Below are positions 23,691 through 36,795 of a stretch of DNA of 64,000 bases, one piece after another. Position 1 is the first letter of the stretch. Every line of letters begins with the position of its first letter. The stretch is from Berberis thunbergii (Eukaryota > Streptophyta > Magnoliopsida > Ranunculales > Berberidaceae): contig QNQO01000522.1 of assembly GCA_003290165.1 (NCBI GenBank), positions 186,001-250,000 of the forward strand, read 5' to 3'. The translations under genes and the position numbers were made by a program. The notes under the pieces are model-generated. The model searched no databases. It was given only the letters and a program-made list of their open reading frames with translations, and was not told the origin of the DNA.

Positions 23691-25855
23691 ATGTCTAACT
23701 TTAAGGTTTTGAGTGGCGATGTTCTTGATGCATGCAAAGCTTTTTTTGCCCAAGTGGGCAACACACGCAACTCTGGACTGCATTTACCACGATTATTTGT
23801 TGCCAACTGATCTGGAGATCATTCTCCTCAGAGAAAGTAACAATCCCTGTCGTCCAAAACATGAGTACATTGATTTGTACGCTGGTATGTTCCACTCTGG
23901 TTTCAGGCTTCCAACTCCTACGATCATTTGGGTGTACTTGTATTTGGTTGGTATCGTTCCGGCCCAACCGGTCCCTAATGGTTGAAAAATAATGATTTCA
24001 ACCTTAGCAAGGGCTACCTCAGCTCGTATTCCTATGAATGACATGGTTCTGCACTCGTAGGTGGGGTTTAACGTAAACCCCAATTGCACATGTTATATGC
24101 GTCATCCTTCTTGTCTCAAGGACCCATGAGAAGAGTATGAGGGCTGGTCAAGGTCTTGGTTCAATTCATCACTTTATTCCAACCACTATGCTTCGCGAGA
24201 ATCAAATTCCGTGATCATTCAGGGAGCCTAAGAAAGTCGAGTTCTAGTTGTCTTTGGAAGAACAGGAGTTCTGCAGTCACTTTTGCGATCTTCCCCATAT
24301 CTCAGTGGAAGATTTTCTCACTACGGATGCCATTACCAGTAGTGGCTTATATTCATTAGGTGGAGCGGGTCGCGTTACAAAAGTGATTGTTGCGTGCGCC
24401 GACCACCATCCTCTATTGACGAGCACGTAGGTCGAGCTACTTCAGTCGTTGTCCGAGGTTTTGAGAATGCTGGCTCGATTGTGAGGAAATATAAAGTTCC
24501 TAGGTCTCCCAACCCTTCCAAGATGCTGGCTATTAGTTTCGGCCATGTGTCGAAGAGGAAAAAGCATGCTTCTTCAGTTCTTGACACTGCTAGGGCTCCT
24601 TCTTGCCTTGCTTCTCTCCAAAAGGGAAGTGTTGGTTTAGAGGATGATTCTTTTATTCCGGAGGAAAATGTGGTAAACCAAGTTCTCGAAAGGAGTAAGA
24701 AAGAAGTATCCCATCCTCTATGCGACTACAAGAAAAATCTTGTTGCATCTTATAGTTTGCCCGCCTATTGATGACTCGTGCACTATTAAGAATAAAATGT
24801 TTCAGATTGGTTTTTGGCTGTCGAATAATCTAAAGGATACCAAGACCTTGGATGACTTCAAGTATGATCCGTCAATGTAGGATCGAGTTTCTGCCCGAGC
24901 TCGAGATTTCAAGCTCACTATTTCTTCTGTCGTGGCTGGGACCTCGGGATCACCTGCTACTCATTCCACATCTCATCCTGCTCTACTATGCCCGCGGAGA
25001 TCTTTTGGCCTTCCGAGGCTGATGTGCAGGACAACGCTCACAACCTCATTGACGGTTGGCTAATAGGGCTCTCATGCCCATACGACAGCCACGTCACCAT
25101 ATTGACGAGGGACTCTAGTACCTTATGGAGGGGATGGCGCACCTTACGTATGCAGTCATGATGGGGTCAGATTGTAAAGCTGCCCATGACCAGGTGGCGC
25201 ATATCAAACAGAAACTAGTAGGACACATCTTGGTCCTTTCTCATGTTCTCCGTCGATTGGATTCGTTGAAGGTGCATTGCATAGATCATTAAAGGGTTGC
25301 GGATTCTGCGGAGACGTCGTTGAGGGAACTCGAGGCTCTTTGTGACATTTTTGCTTCTGACCTTGAGACGTATGAAGTAGAACTGTGCAAGTTACGATCC
25401 TGTCTAGATGTTGCTAAGAAAGAGTTGTTCGACCGAGGTGGACGTGATGAAGTTGTTCATTCTACTAAGGAATGCTCTGCCAAGCTCAAGGATTTTGCTA
25501 TTCGAATCGCTCAGCAGAATTTTGAGTTTGTCGAGACCAAGTCTATAGTCTCTGCTAAACTTGCGGATGTTGATAGAGAGTTAGCACCAACCTGAGCTGA
25601 GCTGTTATTCGTTACTGAGAAGCTGAAGGTGGCAAAGGTCGCGGATTGGAAGAGAGTGGTCGATGGTCGCCACAATTTCTTGGATTTCCTAGAGATGTAA
25701 GGTTTAGACATGACCCAATATCATTCATTTGCTGAGTATAAATTTGATGATGTTGAGGAAGTTGCTCCGTACTACAGGGTGATTTGGATGTCGAAGAACC
25801 TTCTGAGCCAATGCTGCCTGGAGATAATGCCCATGATGTTTATTCTTTTTCTTAA
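23691..25855 (+). pseudogene. Accessory gene of D, putative gypsy-type transposase domain, antisense
   Basis: Starts MSNFKVLSGDVLDACKAFF. After a frame change, the domain block reads MFHSGFRLPTPTII then VGIVPAQPVPNG, homologous to the accessory genes of A, B, C and E. A later segment SVEDFLTTDAI is shared with C. A stretch at 25320-25595 (about 90 codons, ELEALCDIFASDLETYEVEL onward) is heptad-rich and predicted by eye to be a coiled coil. The C-terminus has WKRVVDGRHNFLDFLEM, nearly the same as C. Several stops and frameshifts make it a pseudogene. Unlike family 1 there is no intron at the equivalent point (24180-24290). Function unknown. Confidence 0.75.
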
Positions 25856-26308
25856 TTGTCATTTTTTGTAATCTCCTTGTTTAGAAGATAAATGGAAATT
25901 TTTTGTTTCACGTTTGTTGTGTTCAGTATGTATAGCTCGTCAGCTTTTATTTACAACATTCCTGAGAGATTTCTAACTCATTCGTCCAGATTTTTACGAA
26001 TGGCTTTGATGTTTGGCGTTCCAGTAGTGTAGAAGCTCTGGTTTACGAAATCCGATTCAACATTTAGATTACAACATCGAACATTACAGTCGACGAAAAA
26101 TTCTAGCTCTTATGTCATGGTATTTTATTACTTCGTGGTTGATTAGGCTAAAAGTTATTGTTTTTATGCCCGACTCATTCATCCAGTACATGTATTTGTT
26201 TTTCCTCAATACTCTAGCCGTGCTGAGTATTTTCTTGGGTTAGATTTTTAATCTGAATTCCTTCTCCTGATCAGATTCTTGTTGTCTCGAATTTGGGAGC
26301 GAAAGATT

Positions 26309-29300
26309 TTATTGATAATATATTTTCAAGTATTCTACATTAAATGGTCGAGGTAGCATTTCGCCCTCTTTGTTATCTAGCCAGTATGTTCCTGGTCTGT
26401 TGATTTTTGTTACTCGGTACGATCCTTCCCAATTTGGGTTTAGCTTGCCTGCACCAAGTTCCTTCATGTTGAGTTGGACTTTTCGTAGCACCCAATCTCC
26501 AACTTTAAAAGTGCGAATTCACGCCTTCTTGTTGTAATATCATGCCGTACACTGTTGGTAGGTTGTCATTTTGATGGAGGCCGCTTCTCGCTTCTTTTCA
26601 AGGAGATCGAGTCCAACTCTTAGTGCTTCGATGTTGTTCTCAGCGCGAAATTCTTCAATTCGAAATGTTGTCATTCCGATCTCCACGAGTATCATTGCTT
26701 GTGACCCATATGCAAGGGCGAATGGTGTTTCTCCTGTCAAAGTTCATTTTATTGTTATGTATGCCTAGAAGACGTTGGGTAACTCAGATGTCCACAATCC
26801 TTTTGCTGCCTCGAGTCTTCTTTTGATTGCTTCCAATATTATCCCGTTGGTGACCTCGGCTTGTCCATTTGCTTGTGGACAATCAAGCGCAAGGAAATGT
26901 TGCTGGATATTCAGATTTTCACATAAGTCTTTAACCTTCTTGCCTTCGATTGCTTTCCATTGTCCGTGACAATTACCCTTAGGATCCCGAATCTGCATAT
27001 GACATCTCTCCAAAGAAACTTCTCGACTTGAGTTTCTCTTATCTTTGTGAGGGGCTCTACTTCTACCCACTTGGAAAAGTAATCTACTGCAACGAAGAAA
27101 ATTTTCTTTTTATCGGACACTGGGAGTGGTCCTATGATGTCTATTCCTCATTGTGCGAATGGCAAGGGGTTGCTCATTGGGATCAAGTTTTGTCCTGTCA
27201 GATGAGTGTATGGGGCAAATCTTTGGCATTTGTCGCATTTGCCAACTAGCTTTTGAGCATCTGTGTGCATCGTCGGCCAATAATAACCCAATGTGAGAGC
27301 CTTATGGGCTAGTGTCCTCCCCCTGGATGATTTTCGCATATGCCAAGGTGGATTTTTTGCAGAACGCATTCAACATCTCTTGGTGTAAGGCATCTCAACA
27401 ATGGGCTCGTGGCAGATCTTTTGTATAGTTTTTCATTGATCATTGTGTATCTTGTTGTCCGATTTCCTAGCTTTTTGGCTTGCATCTGCTAGAGTTCTCT
27501 GTTTCATATATATGTCAGGAGTGGAGTTGTCCAGTTGTTTTCTTTATTTACTGAATGCTTCTTCCTCTTCGTTTTCAAGTATGGAGCTTCCTTGTGTCAT
27601 GACGAGTGGGTTGTCATTATCCTTAATTGTCGAAGCTTCCTTTACTAGTTCATCGGCTCTTTTTTTCTCTGCCCGTGCGCACCGTTGAATGGTAGCGTTT
27701 CGAAAGCCTTCTACTAGTTATGTGGTTTTCTGGTGGTAGGCTTTCATTCGGGTGTCTTTGACATGAAATTTTTCGTTTAGTTAAATGACCACCAACTTTG
27801 AATCAGTTAAAACACTAATGTCTTTTATTCCTAAGTGTTTTGCTAATTGTAGCCCGACTATCACGGCTTCATACTTGGCTTCATTATTGGAGGCTCTAAA
27901 GCTGAATTTCATCACTTTCTCTAATGTGATGCCTTCCAAGTTTTACAAGATTAATCCAGCTCCGCTTCCTACCTCGTTGGACGCTCCATCACAGCGGAGG
28001 ATCCATCCGTCGGTGATTGGTTTGGGTTGTTATTCTCTGCTTTCATTTTTTGCATGTTGGTTGTTGCTTCCTGTGAACTTGGCGATGAAATTTGGTAGTC
28101 TTTGAGCCTTGATAGCGGTTTTAGGGGCATAGCTGATGTCGAATTGTCCGAGTTATATTGCCCACTTCACCATTCTTCTCGACAGATTTGGTTTGTGTAG
28201 TACCAACCGAAGCAGTTGTTCGGTCATAACCGTGATTGGGTGTGCTTGGAAGTATGGTGGCAATTTTCTTGACGACACAATTAGAGTGAGCGCCGATTTT
28301 TCTAGGGCCGAATAGTTGATTTATGCATCTACGAGTGTTTTGATGATGTAGTATAATGGTTTTTGCACACTCTTTTTTTTCGTATCAACGTCGAACTCAC
28401 CGCGTAATCGAACACAAATAGATATAGATGCAGTGCTTCTCTCGTGTTCGATTTTTGTTAGTAGCTTTGTGCTTCCCATGTATGTTTTAAGGCCTTGAAA
28501 GGCTTCATCGCATTCAAAATTTCACTCAAATCTTCAAAATTTTGAAGAAAGGCAGACAACTGCATTATCCCATTAAGACCTTTAACACCTTTGTCGACGA
28601 CTGCATGTTTAGAATGGTTTGTATCTGCTTTGGATTGGCCTCAATTCCTCATTGGTTGACCATGTATCCGAGGAACTTCCATGACTCCATTCCAAAGGTA
28701 CATTTCTCCGGGTTCAGTTTCATCTTATACTTTCGCAGTTGGGAAAAAAGCTTGTTCAAGATCCATGACATAGTCTGCTTGGCATGAGTTTTTAACAAGC
28801 GTTTGCCGATCTGATCTATAAACATCCAGTTCACTAGCCGTTGGTACATCGCTCTCTCATTCTTTAATTCGATTGGCATTACCCGATAACATTATGTGCC
28901 CCTTTCTGTTACGAAAGAAGTTTTTTCTTGGTCGAGAGGGTACATTTGTATCTAATTATACCTGAAGTATGCATCCATAAACCTCAACATTTTGTGCCCA
29001 ACAGTTGCATCCACTATCTGATCTATTCGTGGAAGTGGAAACTATCTTTGGGGGAAGCTCTATTCAGATCGGTGTAGTCCATGCACACCCTCCATTTGTC
29101 GTTCTTCTTTTTTACCATCACCGTGTTGGCCAACCAATCTAGGTAATGAGCTTCTCTTATCATCCCTACACTGAGTAATCGGTGCACCTCCTCATTTATT
29201 GCCTAACTACGCTCTGGGCCACCGTTCTTTTTTTGTCGAACCGCCTTCTTGTCTTGGTTCACTTGTAATTTGTGAGAGATGATGGATGGATCTTTCCCCA

Positions 29301-30792
29301 CCATATCTATCATTGTCCATGCAAAAACATCTTGGTTATCTTTCAGCACCTGGATCAGTTCCTTGGTGAGTTCAGAATGAATCTTTGTGCCGATTTGGAT
29401 TACTTTTTCCACTTCATTTTCTAGGTAGACTTCAATCGTTTCTTCTTTCGATTGTCCGATGTTACGTCGATCTCGCGGACTGGTTCGAGCCGTATTGTCG
29501 TCCGAAGAGTCCAAACTCTTTTCATCAAGCTGCTGCGAAGGCTCTTCCGATCGTTGCAGTAATTGCTATTTATGGGGAATTTTTATCGTTGCAAAATGAC
29601 ACTCACGGGGCAGCTAGTTGATCTCTTTTGATCCTTTCGATACCATTGTCGATATGGTACTTTAAGCATTGGTGCTTAGTGGAGGAGACTGTACCCATCT
29701 TGTGTATCGATGGTCTCCCGAGTAATATGTTGTACGTAACAGAAGCATTGACGATGAGAAAGTCTGTCAACAATACTTGTTGTTTACCTGGCTCTCCTGC
29801 TTCGACCAGTAGTTGAATCATTCCAAGTTGATGACATTGTTCCCCACTGAAACCCACTATAGATTGATCGCTAGGGGAAAACATCTCATTGTTGAACCAC
29901 ATCCTTCGAAAAGCTGTCAGGTATAGAAGGTTGGCTGAGTTGCCGGTGTCGACCAACACCCTTTTGATTTTCCATTTAAATATCATGACCGAGATCACTA
30001 GCGTATCATTGTGCGGAAAATTAACCTTGTCTGCATCATCGTTCGAGAAAGTTAATGTCCTCTGCATCGTTTTTGCGCTTTGTGTGGACGGTTCTTGGAA
30101 TCTGATCTTTGTCTGTAAGTCTCTGACTATATGCTTTCGGGATCAATTGGATTGCTCTTTTCCCCGGCTGCGTCGTGTAAGACATAGATTGTTTCCTTTA
30201 CTCATTCCCTTGAGATGATTGTTTCGTCCTCAAGTTCGACAAATTCTCGGAGTCGTCCCTCTCTGATATGACTCAATCTCGTCTAATTGTGACAATCTTC
30301 GGTATCGTGGACGTAATCGTTGTGGAAGAAGCAATTTATTTTTGTTCCACTTCTCTGGATCTCCTATCATTTTTGGTGGCCATCTAACGTCGTCCCTTCC
30401 TGTCATAGCTTTAAGGATCTCGCTCCGACTCCTTATCAAGGTCGCAAACGATTTCTCGCATTTAAGTATTTTTGGTTGTAGTTTTTCGAACTTCCCTTGA
30501 TTACACCTGGAACTGTTATTAGTCTGATGTCTCTTAAGCTGGGTGATTTCTTCTCGAGATTTGCTACTCTTCAGGTCTCGGATGATTCTATCCATCATCT
30601 CGATTACGTGGTTTATCTGAGCCATAAGCATCTCTACTCGGGGATCCCCCAAGATGTCAAAGACGTCTGTACTGTTACCTGTTGGAGCTGTTTTCTAGTA
30701 GGTACAAATGATTTGACGGTTGTCGCTAGATCGATATTAGGCAGCATGTCGTATTGTTCATCGCCAGATTGAGGATTTGTGGAGTGTTCCAT
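26309..30792 (-). pseudogene. D gag-pol: Gag remnant, protease, RT, RNase H, integrase
   Basis: Gag starts near 30792 (MEHSTNPQ) but lacks the retrotransposon Gag core seen in C; coding similarity jumps from the N-terminal helix to the segment before the zinc knuckle. Protease has an intact VLVDTGNSANLLY (about 29960-29925). RT begins with IDMVGKDPSIISHKL; its palm block MPIELKNERAMYQRLVNWMF continues to KMKLNPEKCTFG, but the Y-x-D-D box between them is deleted. An RNase H with DGASNEVGSGAG and SNNEAKYEAV lies near 28000-27830. Integrase shows the H2C2 finger (KCDKCQRFAP), AVDYFSKW, VIVTDNGKQ then a frameshift, QANGQAEVTN, and a C-terminal GSYRVTKINRPGTYWLDN. Domain order is Tat-like Ty3/gypsy. 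Confidence 0.85.
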
Positions 30793-30898
30793 TGATCCGG
30801 ATAGTTGTTCGATCTTCTGTCAGATTGTGTGAGCTTTGTTACTGTGAATCTTCTTTTTAGAAAGGAAACTCATCATTTCCCCATGGAAAGCGCCAATT

Positions 30899-31458
30899 TA
30901 AAGCATCCAAAAATTGTCCTCCTATGAGTTTGACCTTCAAAACAAATGTTAGACTGCCAAGGACCACCTTTTTGGTGGCTGAAGGCACTCCGATGCTTAA
31001 GTCAACAACTTTGTTTGAAGAAAGAAGTAAATCTTTACAAAACTCGGTTAAAGTTGCATACCTGTATCGAATGTGCCATTTTCCTTTTATAATGATCGCA
31101 ATTAATTATCTGCGTGACTTAAGCATGTGAGGTGCAACAGAAGGAGATGTTTTTTGTAATAGTCTCCTCCTTAATGGAGATGTGTCCATGGAGGCATAAC
31201 TCCCTCCACGACTCTTTTTAATGCAATGTTCATCTTCTTTCTGAAAGAACTCGTGTCGAGCTTGGATTCGGGCTTTGTTTCATTCAAGCCTGAATTCAGG
31301 TTCAGTTTATTTCTTTTTGTTGGCAAGCCTTATCTAAGCCTCCATAATTGGCTTGGGCTTTATGAGCCTGCCCAATAGATTGGACGTTTTATCCTCGTGA
31401 TTGATGCTCTCTACCACGTGTACGATCGTGATGATCGATTTATTTTGGCGTATCATCA
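30899..31458 (-). repeat. 5' LTR of D
   Basis: 560 bp. The inner terminus is mutated (TAAAGC instead of TGATGC) and lies next to the PBS-like TTGGCGC (30898-30880). Confidence 0.85.
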
Positions 31459-31824
31459 AACATTGTAGAGTCTGTCCTTCAAATGCATCTTTTTAGAAAA
31501 TATGTTTTGGATTCTCCAAAGGCTAAAGGAAGATCTTTTTTGTTGGAGTCTTCGAATGTTCTGACATTTGCAGCGATGAGTCTTGACAAGATCTGCTGTT
31601 ATGTGATGCCACCTGGTTTTGATAAGCATCCAATTGGTTATATTGGACCTTGTAATTTTTTTCTTTCATTGCGAAGAAGAGTTACAGATTCCTCTTCAGG
31701 GGTCGAGTTTGTCTTTCATTTTCTGGTGCTCCGAGGTCGTCTCACGCCATCCAATCTCAGAGATAATACCAGCAGCCAACTTTGGGTGGCTGCTCCAACT
31801 GCATCTACTGAGCTTCACGCATGA

Positions 31825-32845
31825 TGCCACAACTGGAAGGTAGGTTGGCAGAGTGGAGTTCTGATGGATGCGACCTGTTGTCTTGGGGTGCTAAGCTAAC
31901 TCTGCATCACCCCAGGCATTCCTATATTGAGAGACATTTTCATCTATCTTCTTCTGTTCTCATTCTGAGTCCTGTTCATAAAGCAGATCGGCAAAGAAAA
32001 ATGTTTTCAGTCTATTTCGAGTGTCCTCGCTGCCACTTTCAAGTCATCTTTGCGAGGCAGATTGGCAGAGCAAAGAATTGGGCGCGTACCTGTAGCCTAC
32101 TCTAGGTACTTTTGTTTTCACTTCTGAATCCTCTTCTAGAGGCAGATTGACAAAGCAAAGTCTTGACATGTGTTTAAGCGGATTCATACTCGCGCCGGAC
32201 TTAGATGTTTATAGTGTGCAAATTTTTGTACTGGTCAATTGGGCAAGCTTTATAACAACTTTATTAGTAATCAATAAAGTATATTTTCTCTAATTCGCAT
32301 TTTATTCCTTTAATGAATCTGTATCGTATAGGCTTTGTGTGAACAAATTTCTAAACTGAAAAACAAAATAAATCAAAGCAGTAAGATAGTTTGACTCTGA
32401 GCGGGTGCTAAGCTAATCTGGCTTTGAAAGACATGTGCATGGTCCTGGCTCAGACTGTGTAGCTCCCTCGGTGAAGTGCCATGTTTCGCCTATGCTAGCG
32501 CAGTTACAAAAAAAGTGAACTTCGTGTGGACGGGTTGTTCCTTGCTGGTTGCCAGCTTTTGAAGTAGGCGCCTTTTTGTTGAAATGTTGTTACTTAGCTT
32601 TCCACTGGACTGAACGGTGCCTCCAGTGCTGAATTCTGGCTCATGGCTTAATTGAGCCTCGGTTGTCGGAGATTTGTCTTTGTCCTGGTGGGGTAATTTT
32701 CCTCCTTATCTGGGCCCAATGTCTAATATATTTCTCCCACAGGACCGAGCTGTAGTTGCTTACAATCGAGTTGTTTCAGAGCTGCGTAGTAGCAGTATCT
32801 TGCTGAAGGTTGATATCCTTCAATAGTTCCTTGGGCCTGGTTGGC
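31825..32845. other. Non-coding spacer of A between split ORF and protease
   Basis: No coding region. Three degenerate ~80-bp repeats end in GGCAGATTGGCAGAGCAAAG-like blocks near 31982, 32057 and 32140. AATAAA on the plus strand at 32273-32278 could end a plus-strand transcript. GGTGCTAAGCTAA occurs at about 31887 and again near 32404. Confidence 0.5.
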
Positions 32846-34774
32846 CTAGTACTTGATACATTGGTACATAGTAGAAACTACTGCGTCCATATGATGGAGC
32901 CAAGGCCTTCCAGTGACAACGTTGTAGGCGAACGAGGCATCGACCACCATGAACTCTTGGACAAGGAACTTTAGTATTTGTGGCTCCCCACCACCACAAT
33001 TAGACTGATATTCCCAATAGGGAAGCATTTTTCTCCATTGAACCGGATCATGAGGTGATTTGAGGGTGTAAGTCCGCCTCCTTGAGTTGCATATTGCGGA
33101 ATGCATTGAGAAACATGACATTTAAAGAGCTTCGAGTGTCCACCATGGCCCTTTTCACTTCCCACTTTGTAAATGAGGATCGAGATGATTAGGGCGTCAT
33201 TGTGAGGAGAATGGACACCTTGGAGGTTCTTGTTCGTGAATGTCAGTGGTGGGATTGGGGTCTGAATACGTGAGTATTGCACTTGTCGGTCCTCGCAGGT
33301 GAGCTGCATTCGCATATCGAGAAGCATCCTTTTTCAGGACCTACTGGACTGCTCACCTTTCGAGTCGACCCCATGAAGTACATATATGATGCCAGGAGCT
33401 TCCTTCTCTATCTCATTGATGACATCTTCCATTTCCTTTGCTCAGTCTTGCCTTTTGTCCGAGCTCAGAAACTCTTTCAGTTTCCCTTTCTGGATCCAGT
33501 ACTCTATCTTGCTCCTGACACTTTTACAGTCCTCAGTGTCGTGGTCTCCCTCCTTGTGAAAGGAGCAGTATTTGTTGTCATCGCGCCGAGAGGGTTCTTT
33601 TTGTTGTTTGGTGAGCCACTTCAAATCTCCCCAATTCTTAATTGAGTTGAGGACGTCGGACAAACTGGAGTTGAAAGGAGTGACAAATTTAGAGCCGACG
33701 GAGTTGGAGGTCTTATCTTGCCTTATGTGGCCAGAGTTGGGCTTGCTATTATTTTGTCTGTAGAACCAAAGGGTTTCTTTTTGGACTCCGCCCCGTTCTT
33801 GGCGGCCAGCATCTCATCCAGAGTAATGTATTTCTAGACACTTTTTAGCAAGTCCGCCATATCAGTTGGAAGCTCCAGAGTTAGGAAATCGTAGAACTTG
33901 CCTCTCCTCAAACCTGAGGTGAATGCTTTGACTGGGGTGTCATTACTGTAGCCATCGGCGAGGGTCAACTCATCAATGAATTGGGTGATGTATTCTCTCA
34001 ACGTCTCGTTCGACTTCTGTTTGAGGGTTAGCAGGTAATGCGGGCCCTTCCTGATTCTTTGGTTGCCAACATAGCGGGTGTGAAATGTTGTTGCCAACGT
34101 CCGAAATGAGTCGATGGACTTCTGATGGCGGCTATGGAACTAGGTCAACGCTGACTTCTTCAGGCTGGTAGGGAATGTCTGGCACATTACTGCTTCGGAT
34201 CCCTCTTTGAGCTTCATTACATGCTGAAAGTGGCTTAAGTGATCGGACGGGTCTATTGTCCTGTCGTAAAACTTCAACTTTGGCAAGATGATATTCTTCG
34301 GCAGTGGCTCGTTCATGATGTATCCTATGAACGGTGGGACGGTGAGGTTGAAAACCACGACAGCATTGGTGGCCCCAAGCCCGAGGGGGTTCTGTGATGC
34401 GGGTTTGTCGGTCCTAGATGTTGGGTCTCCGTTGGTCGCTCTTCCGCCTCTGGTCCACTGAGAACCCGAAGGGGTAGTGTGGCTCTCCTGAACGTGTTAT
34501 CGGATGTCTTCCAGGGATGAGGCTTTTCGCTTTTCCAGGTCTCCTTCTACGGGTGGAGGATTCCACCGAGTGAGTATTTCCACCGTTCTTGCGATTTATT
34601 GCATTTGGATTGGCAGTAGATCCACCCTGAGGTCCGTCGTGGCTGCCACAACGCAGAGGTTTGAGGTTGTTCCCCCCGCGGTGCTTGGGCTGCCAAGACT
34701 GGCGGTGCTCTACCGGTTCGAGCGTTCGAAGGCTCACTGATTTCTCCATTATTGCAAGATCTTGTGGTCACCAT
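32846..34774 (-). pseudogene. A gag-protease
   Basis: Starts MVTTRSCNNGEISEPSN, like B (MVTTRSRYNEPGDTSNA). The Gag core has LPKLKFYDRTIDPSDHLSHF, SLKKSALT and KGPHYLLTLKQKSNETLREY. A zinc-knuckle-like C-x2-H-x4-H-x4-C (YCSFHKEGDHDTEDC) lies near 33590. The protease region has DTRSS where an aspartic protease needs DTGSS/DSG, then VVDASFAYNVVTGRPWLHHM. Coding stops at 32846 with no RT after it. Several frameshifts are present. Gag would package RNA; the protease is unlikely to be active. Confidence 0.8.
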
Positions 34775-34849
34775 CTCTCTAGACTTTAAGGAAGGGTGAT
34801 ATCATTGTTTTTAAAGGAACTTCGTCGTTCCCCACGGACAACGCCAAAC

Positions 34850-35527
34850 TGATGTAATTGAATCTTATTCTCCTAGACTTTGATCTTGACCTGCACAGGG
34901 AACACACGTGAGCCAAAGACAACCATTGTGGCGGCCGATGGTACTCCAATCCTAAAGTCAGACAAGGCTTGAGAAAGGCTTAAAACTACAAATTGGGTTT
35001 TGTAGCGTACCTTTGTTCATCTACCCTGTGTCTTATTTAGAATGTGAGAGTCCTTGTTCGGCTGGGCTTTCGGTGGCGTAGTTTAGGGAAATGTATCTTG
35101 CTGGAGATCTTTTTCTTACTAGGAGTCATCCATGTAAAAAAGTTTCCTTACACGGCTTGTGCTCTTAGATTTGGGAGGAAAACTTCCCTTTTGGAGTGTT
35201 GTCCATGCAAGGAAATTTTCATGCACGACTAGTACTCTGATATTTTTTTCCTAGTCGGAACCAATGTATTGCTGGTCTGCTCATCGTAGGTCGATCCCCC
35301 AGATACTTGTCTGATTATGCCTTATGGGTATTGGGCTTGACCATGTGACGTGTGGGCTTATTAGGACGCTGCAATTTGGGTCCAACCTTATGGATTCTAC
35401 CAAAATGGGTTTAGTGTTGCCTGGGCTTTGCCATATTGGGTGGGCAATCAGATCCGCTTTGTTCTGCTGACAAGATGATCATGACACATGTATGGCACGG
35501 ATTAAAGGATGGCTTGGTGTATCATCA
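34850..35527 (-). repeat. 5' LTR of A
   Basis: 678 bp, TGATG...CATCA termini, next to the PBS region at 34849-34830. Target duplication CAGGC follows at 35528-35532. Confidence 0.85.
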
Positions 35528-35532
35528 CAGGC

Positions 35533-36256
35533 AAATGGCCAAATTTACAATCATTACTAACAAGAGGAGATGAAAGCAAGTACACTGGTATCCGTTTACC
35601 CTCCTGTGTGCAAAGCCACATAACAACACTAAAATCCTTACAAAGGTTATGCCATGGCCCAGGGCGATTTATTTAAGGGCTCTATTTACTAAAACAAATA
35701 TCTTCTTAACCCATGGCCTTCTCTAGTTGAGTTTGTGTTGGTTGATAACCTAAAACCTTCTTCCACTATTCACAAATTTCAACAAAGAAAATGACTAAGC
35801 AATGTTTACTTTCCACATTACAAACTCCAATGTCACGAAATGCTAGTAGTTCACCGATAGTATTCACCCACTCGCCAGTGCAAATGAATTCAAGTATTTC
35901 ATTTATATATCCCTATTTTTTGTCTCATCTGTATCTGTTAAATATTCTCCTTTGAGCGATTAGTATAAAAAATTGTCTATATTTATATAGAGAATACCTT
36001 GTGATAGAAAATTTTGAAGACACCAATCAATTTCCTCAAAATCGATACTCCCAAATGATGGTGGTTGGTAAAATTTTCTAGGTGAACAAAGCGATCAACA
36101 AGATTTTTTTAGTCAAAGTACTCGGATAAGGATATTCTCATTTAACAAATCTATGTCAATTATGTATTTAGCCTTTGGTTATACTAAGTACTAATAAACC
36201 TTTGGGGTAGGAACTGGCAGATATGATGATAAAAAGTTTGAATTGAGCATGTAAAT
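35533..36256. other. Unassigned DNA between retrotransposons A and C
   Basis: AT-rich; no gene recognised on either strand. Probably the older DNA into which A and C inserted. Confidence 0.5.
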
Positions 36257-36795
36257 TAATGCGTCCAAAATCCAGTCTCCAATAAGTAAAACCTGCAAAA
36301 CAACTGTTAGATTGCCAAAGTCCACCTTTTTGGTGGCCGAAGGTACTCAAATGATGAAGTCAGTTACTCAGTTTGAGATGGAGATAAAACTGGATAGAAC
36401 TCAGTTAAAATTGCATTCCTTTGTCAAATGTTTCATTTACCTTTTATAGTGGTTGTAGTTAATTCCCTGCGTGTCTTAAGCATGTGAGGCGCAACGAGAA
36501 GGGACATTTTCTGTAACAGTCTCCTCCTTTATGAGGATACGTCTGTGGAGACGTAACTCCCACCACGACTCTTTTTTATGTAAAATTCATCTTCCTTGAC
36601 GGAAAACTTTATCGAGCCTGGATTTGGGGCTCTGACTATGATTTATTCTAACGGGCCCTGTTTGGGATTTCTTTAATCAGATTTGCCCTTTTTGGGGTTT
36701 ATACAGCGGCCTGGTCTTGGGTTACTTGATCCTCGTGATGGATAATTTCTGCCACATGTACAGTTGTGTTGTCGGTTTTATTTTATGTATCATCA
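36257..36795 (-). repeat. 3' LTR of C
   Basis: 539 bp. The outer end reads TAATGC (family: TGATGC), the inner end CATCA beside the PPT. Minus-strand TATA-like CTATAAAAGG near 36461-36452. Confidence 0.85.

Larger units (their letters stand above)
22798..31458 (-). mobile_element. Retrotransposon D (family 2): Tat-like Ty3/gypsy with pol, nested in A
   Basis: Minus-strand order: 5' LTR 31458-30899, PBS region ATTGGCGCTTTCCATGGGG, gag, protease, RT, RNase H, integrase (ending 26309), antisense accessory gene (23691-25855, plus), PPT, 3' LTR 23368-22798. Target duplication AACGT (22793-22797) against AACAT (31459-31463), one mismatch. Same family as C. Coding parts are decayed: the gag core is missing, the RT catalytic box is deleted, and there are frameshifts in integrase. 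Confidence 0.9.
22790..31824 (+). pseudogene. Small plus-strand ORF of A, split by insertion of D
   Basis: The ORF starts at ATG 22790, is interrupted after 8 bases by D (22798-31463 with its duplicated target), and resumes at 31464, staying open in the same frame to a stop at 31822-31824 (about 122 codons in all). A TATA-like palindrome lies 37 bp upstream and AATAAA lies downstream at 32273-32278. The protein is not recognised; it has CCYVMPPGF and FVFHFLVLRGRL segments. An internal Met at 31483 offers another start. B has no obvious equivalent. It could be a second accessory gene, a captured host fragment, or chance. Confidence 0.4.
18342..35527 (-). mobile_element. Retrotransposon A (family 1): pol-less Tat-like Ty3/gypsy, interrupted by D
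   Basis: Element on the minus strand: 5' LTR 35527-34850, PBS region GTTTGGCGTTGTCCGTGGGG (34849-34830), gag-protease 34774-32846, a spacer with a small plus-strand ORF, a 179-bp tandem array, an antisense accessory gene (19282-21129, plus), PPT and 3' LTR 19013-18342. The 5-bp target duplication is AAGGC (18337-18341) against CAGGC (35528-35532), one mismatch. Element D (22798-31458) is nested inside; without it A is about 8.5 kb. No RT, RNase H or integrase is found, so A is probably non-autonomous. Confidence 0.85.
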
